Positions 14,064 to 14,937 of a stretch of 14,937 bases of DNA are shown in pieces. Where the stretch lies: assembly GCA_020720565.1 (NCBI GenBank), contig DYOK01000009.1:1-14937 (forward strand), read 5' to 3'. A program made the translations under genes and the position numbers. The notes beneath the pieces were generated by a model. That model ran no database searches and had not been told where the DNA came from. It saw nothing but the letters and a program-made list of their open reading frames with translations. Numbering within the stretch: the stretch's first letter is position 1; each line of letters starts with the position of its first letter. The stretch comes from Acetofilamentum sp. Its GTDB lineage: Bacteria > Bacteroidota > Bacteroidia > Bacteroidales > JAFGXI01.

Positions 14064-14937
14064 TGGATGCAAAATCATACGGTATTATTATCAATCCAAT
14101 ATCGGGAAGCGGTTCGAAAAAGAAAATTGAATCGCTTTTGATGGGTTTGTCGCAAACAAACCGAAGAATCGAGTTAATGTACACTCAATATGCTGGTCAT
14201 GCTACAGAATTGGCCAGAAATGCTTCGGAAAGATTCGATGTGGTTGTGGTGGTTGGAGGCGATGGTTCTGTTAACGAAGTAGCACAAGGTTTAATTGGTC
14301 ATAAAGCTTGCATGGGTATTCTTCCCTCGGGCTCAGGTAATGGGCTGGCCAGACATTTGGGAATTTCGATGTCGCCTAATAAAGCCATTGAACAGCTATT
14401 GATATCTGCCGTAAAACCCATCGATTTAATTCGAATTGGAGAAAAATATTCTGCAAATGTATCGGGCATTGGCTTCGACGCGAAAGTAGCACAGCTTTTT
14501 TCCGAACAAAGCACGCGTGGTTTAATTACCTATGTTAAATCGACCATCAAAGCATTTAGAACGTTTAAAGCACAAGAATATTCTATCGAAATTGATGGCA
14601 AATTTCACAAAAAAGACAAGTACTTTTTAATTGGAATCGCGAACTCTTCTCAATTTGGAAACAATGCCTTTATTTCGCCATATTCAAGTGTTACCGATGG
14701 AATGTTTGAGCTGATTTTTGTGGCAGCTTTTCCGTGGTACTACGCACCAGTATTGGCATATCGATTGTTCAATAAAACCATTCACCGATCTAAATACGTT
14801 CAAATTGTTTCGTCAACCCGTGCAAGAATTGAATCGGATCAAGCTTTTTATTTACAAATTGACGGTGAGCCTATAGGTTTGCGAAAAAGTATCGATATAG
14901 AACTTATCGCAAATGCATTAAACCTTTTGATACCATA
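14063..14937 (+). CDS. Diacylglycerol kinase family lipid kinase (YegS/DgkB-like), 3' end at window edge
   Basis: The 291 visible residues match the soluble lipid kinase family that phosphorylates diacylglycerol or similar lipids with ATP. Motifs are NPISGSGS at 11-18, the nucleotide-binding GGDGSVNEVAQGL starting at Gly65, and LPSGSGNGLARHLG at 87-100. The C-terminal beta domain contains TDGMFEL (211-217) and QIDGEP (265-270). The window ends with TA, probably the first two bases of the stop, because the protein already closes with the usual LNLLIP. It is therefore essentially complete. The ATG overlaps the preceding stop as TAATG. This arrangement suggests that it handles diacylglycerol released by the upstream enzyme. 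The lipid substrate is not known. Confidence 0.92.
   Translation, partial: MDAKSYGIIINPISGSGSKKKIESLLMGLSQTNRRIELMYTQYAGHATELARNASERFDVVVVVGGDGSVNEVAQGLIGHKACMGILPSGSGNGLARHLGISMSPNKAIEQLLISAVKPIDLIRIGEKYSANVSGIGFDAKVAQLFSEQSTRGLITYVKSTIKAFRTFKAQEYSIEIDGKFHKKDKYFLIGIANSSQFGNNAFISPYSSVTDGMFELIFVAAFPWYYAPVLAYRLFNKTIHRSKYVQIVSSTRARIESDQAFYLQIDGEPIGLRKSIDIELIANALNLLIP

Overview
This is a low-GC chromosomal window that looks like a member of the Bacteroidota, probably Bacteroidia. Three things suggest this. Several genes have the lineage's TAnnTTTG -7 box upstream. Shine-Dalgarno sequences are almost absent. The proteins carry lineage-typical variants: a Ctc-type L25 followed by Pth, a malic enzyme fused to a phosphotransacetylase domain, a UvrA without the CPxHG/CPxCG zinc site, and small conserved proteins of unknown function. 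No close relative can be named from sequence alone.

Left part (1-2264): ribosomal protein L25 with its own promoter and a strong terminator, then peptidyl-tRNA hydrolase, a small DUF3820-type protein, and a convergent small acidic protein on the minus strand. Middle (2265-6642): maeB, the malic enzyme hybrid, ending in a clear terminator; then a tightly packed pair, a HAD-like phosphatase and prmC, the release-factor glutamine methyltransferase, behind a TACTTTTG promoter. A terminator between convergent genes separates prmC from a minus-strand 80-residue helix-turn-helix protein. Next, still on the minus strand, come a GC-rich palindromic repeat and uvrA.

Right part (9722-14937): an ECF sigma factor gene reads away from uvrA and is preceded by an unusual G-rich, Shine-Dalgarno-like tract. 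It is followed by a lipoprotein of unknown function with its own promoter and terminator. Last come an LTA-synthase-like membrane sulfatase/phosphotransferase and a diacylglycerol-kinase-family lipid kinase, which overlap by one base (TAATG). The kinase reaches the window edge at what is probably its stop codon.

Most of the window is housekeeping: translation (L25, Pth, PrmC), central carbon metabolism (MaeB) and DNA repair (UvrA). The most suggestive part is the right end. An LtaS-like enzyme would release diacylglycerol from a phospholipid, and the coupled kinase could recycle it. That would be a Gram-negative counterpart of the LtaS/DgkB cycle of Firmicutes. I saw no CRISPR array, tRNA, rRNA, insertion sequence or prophage. 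No intergenic stretch exceeds 300 bases.
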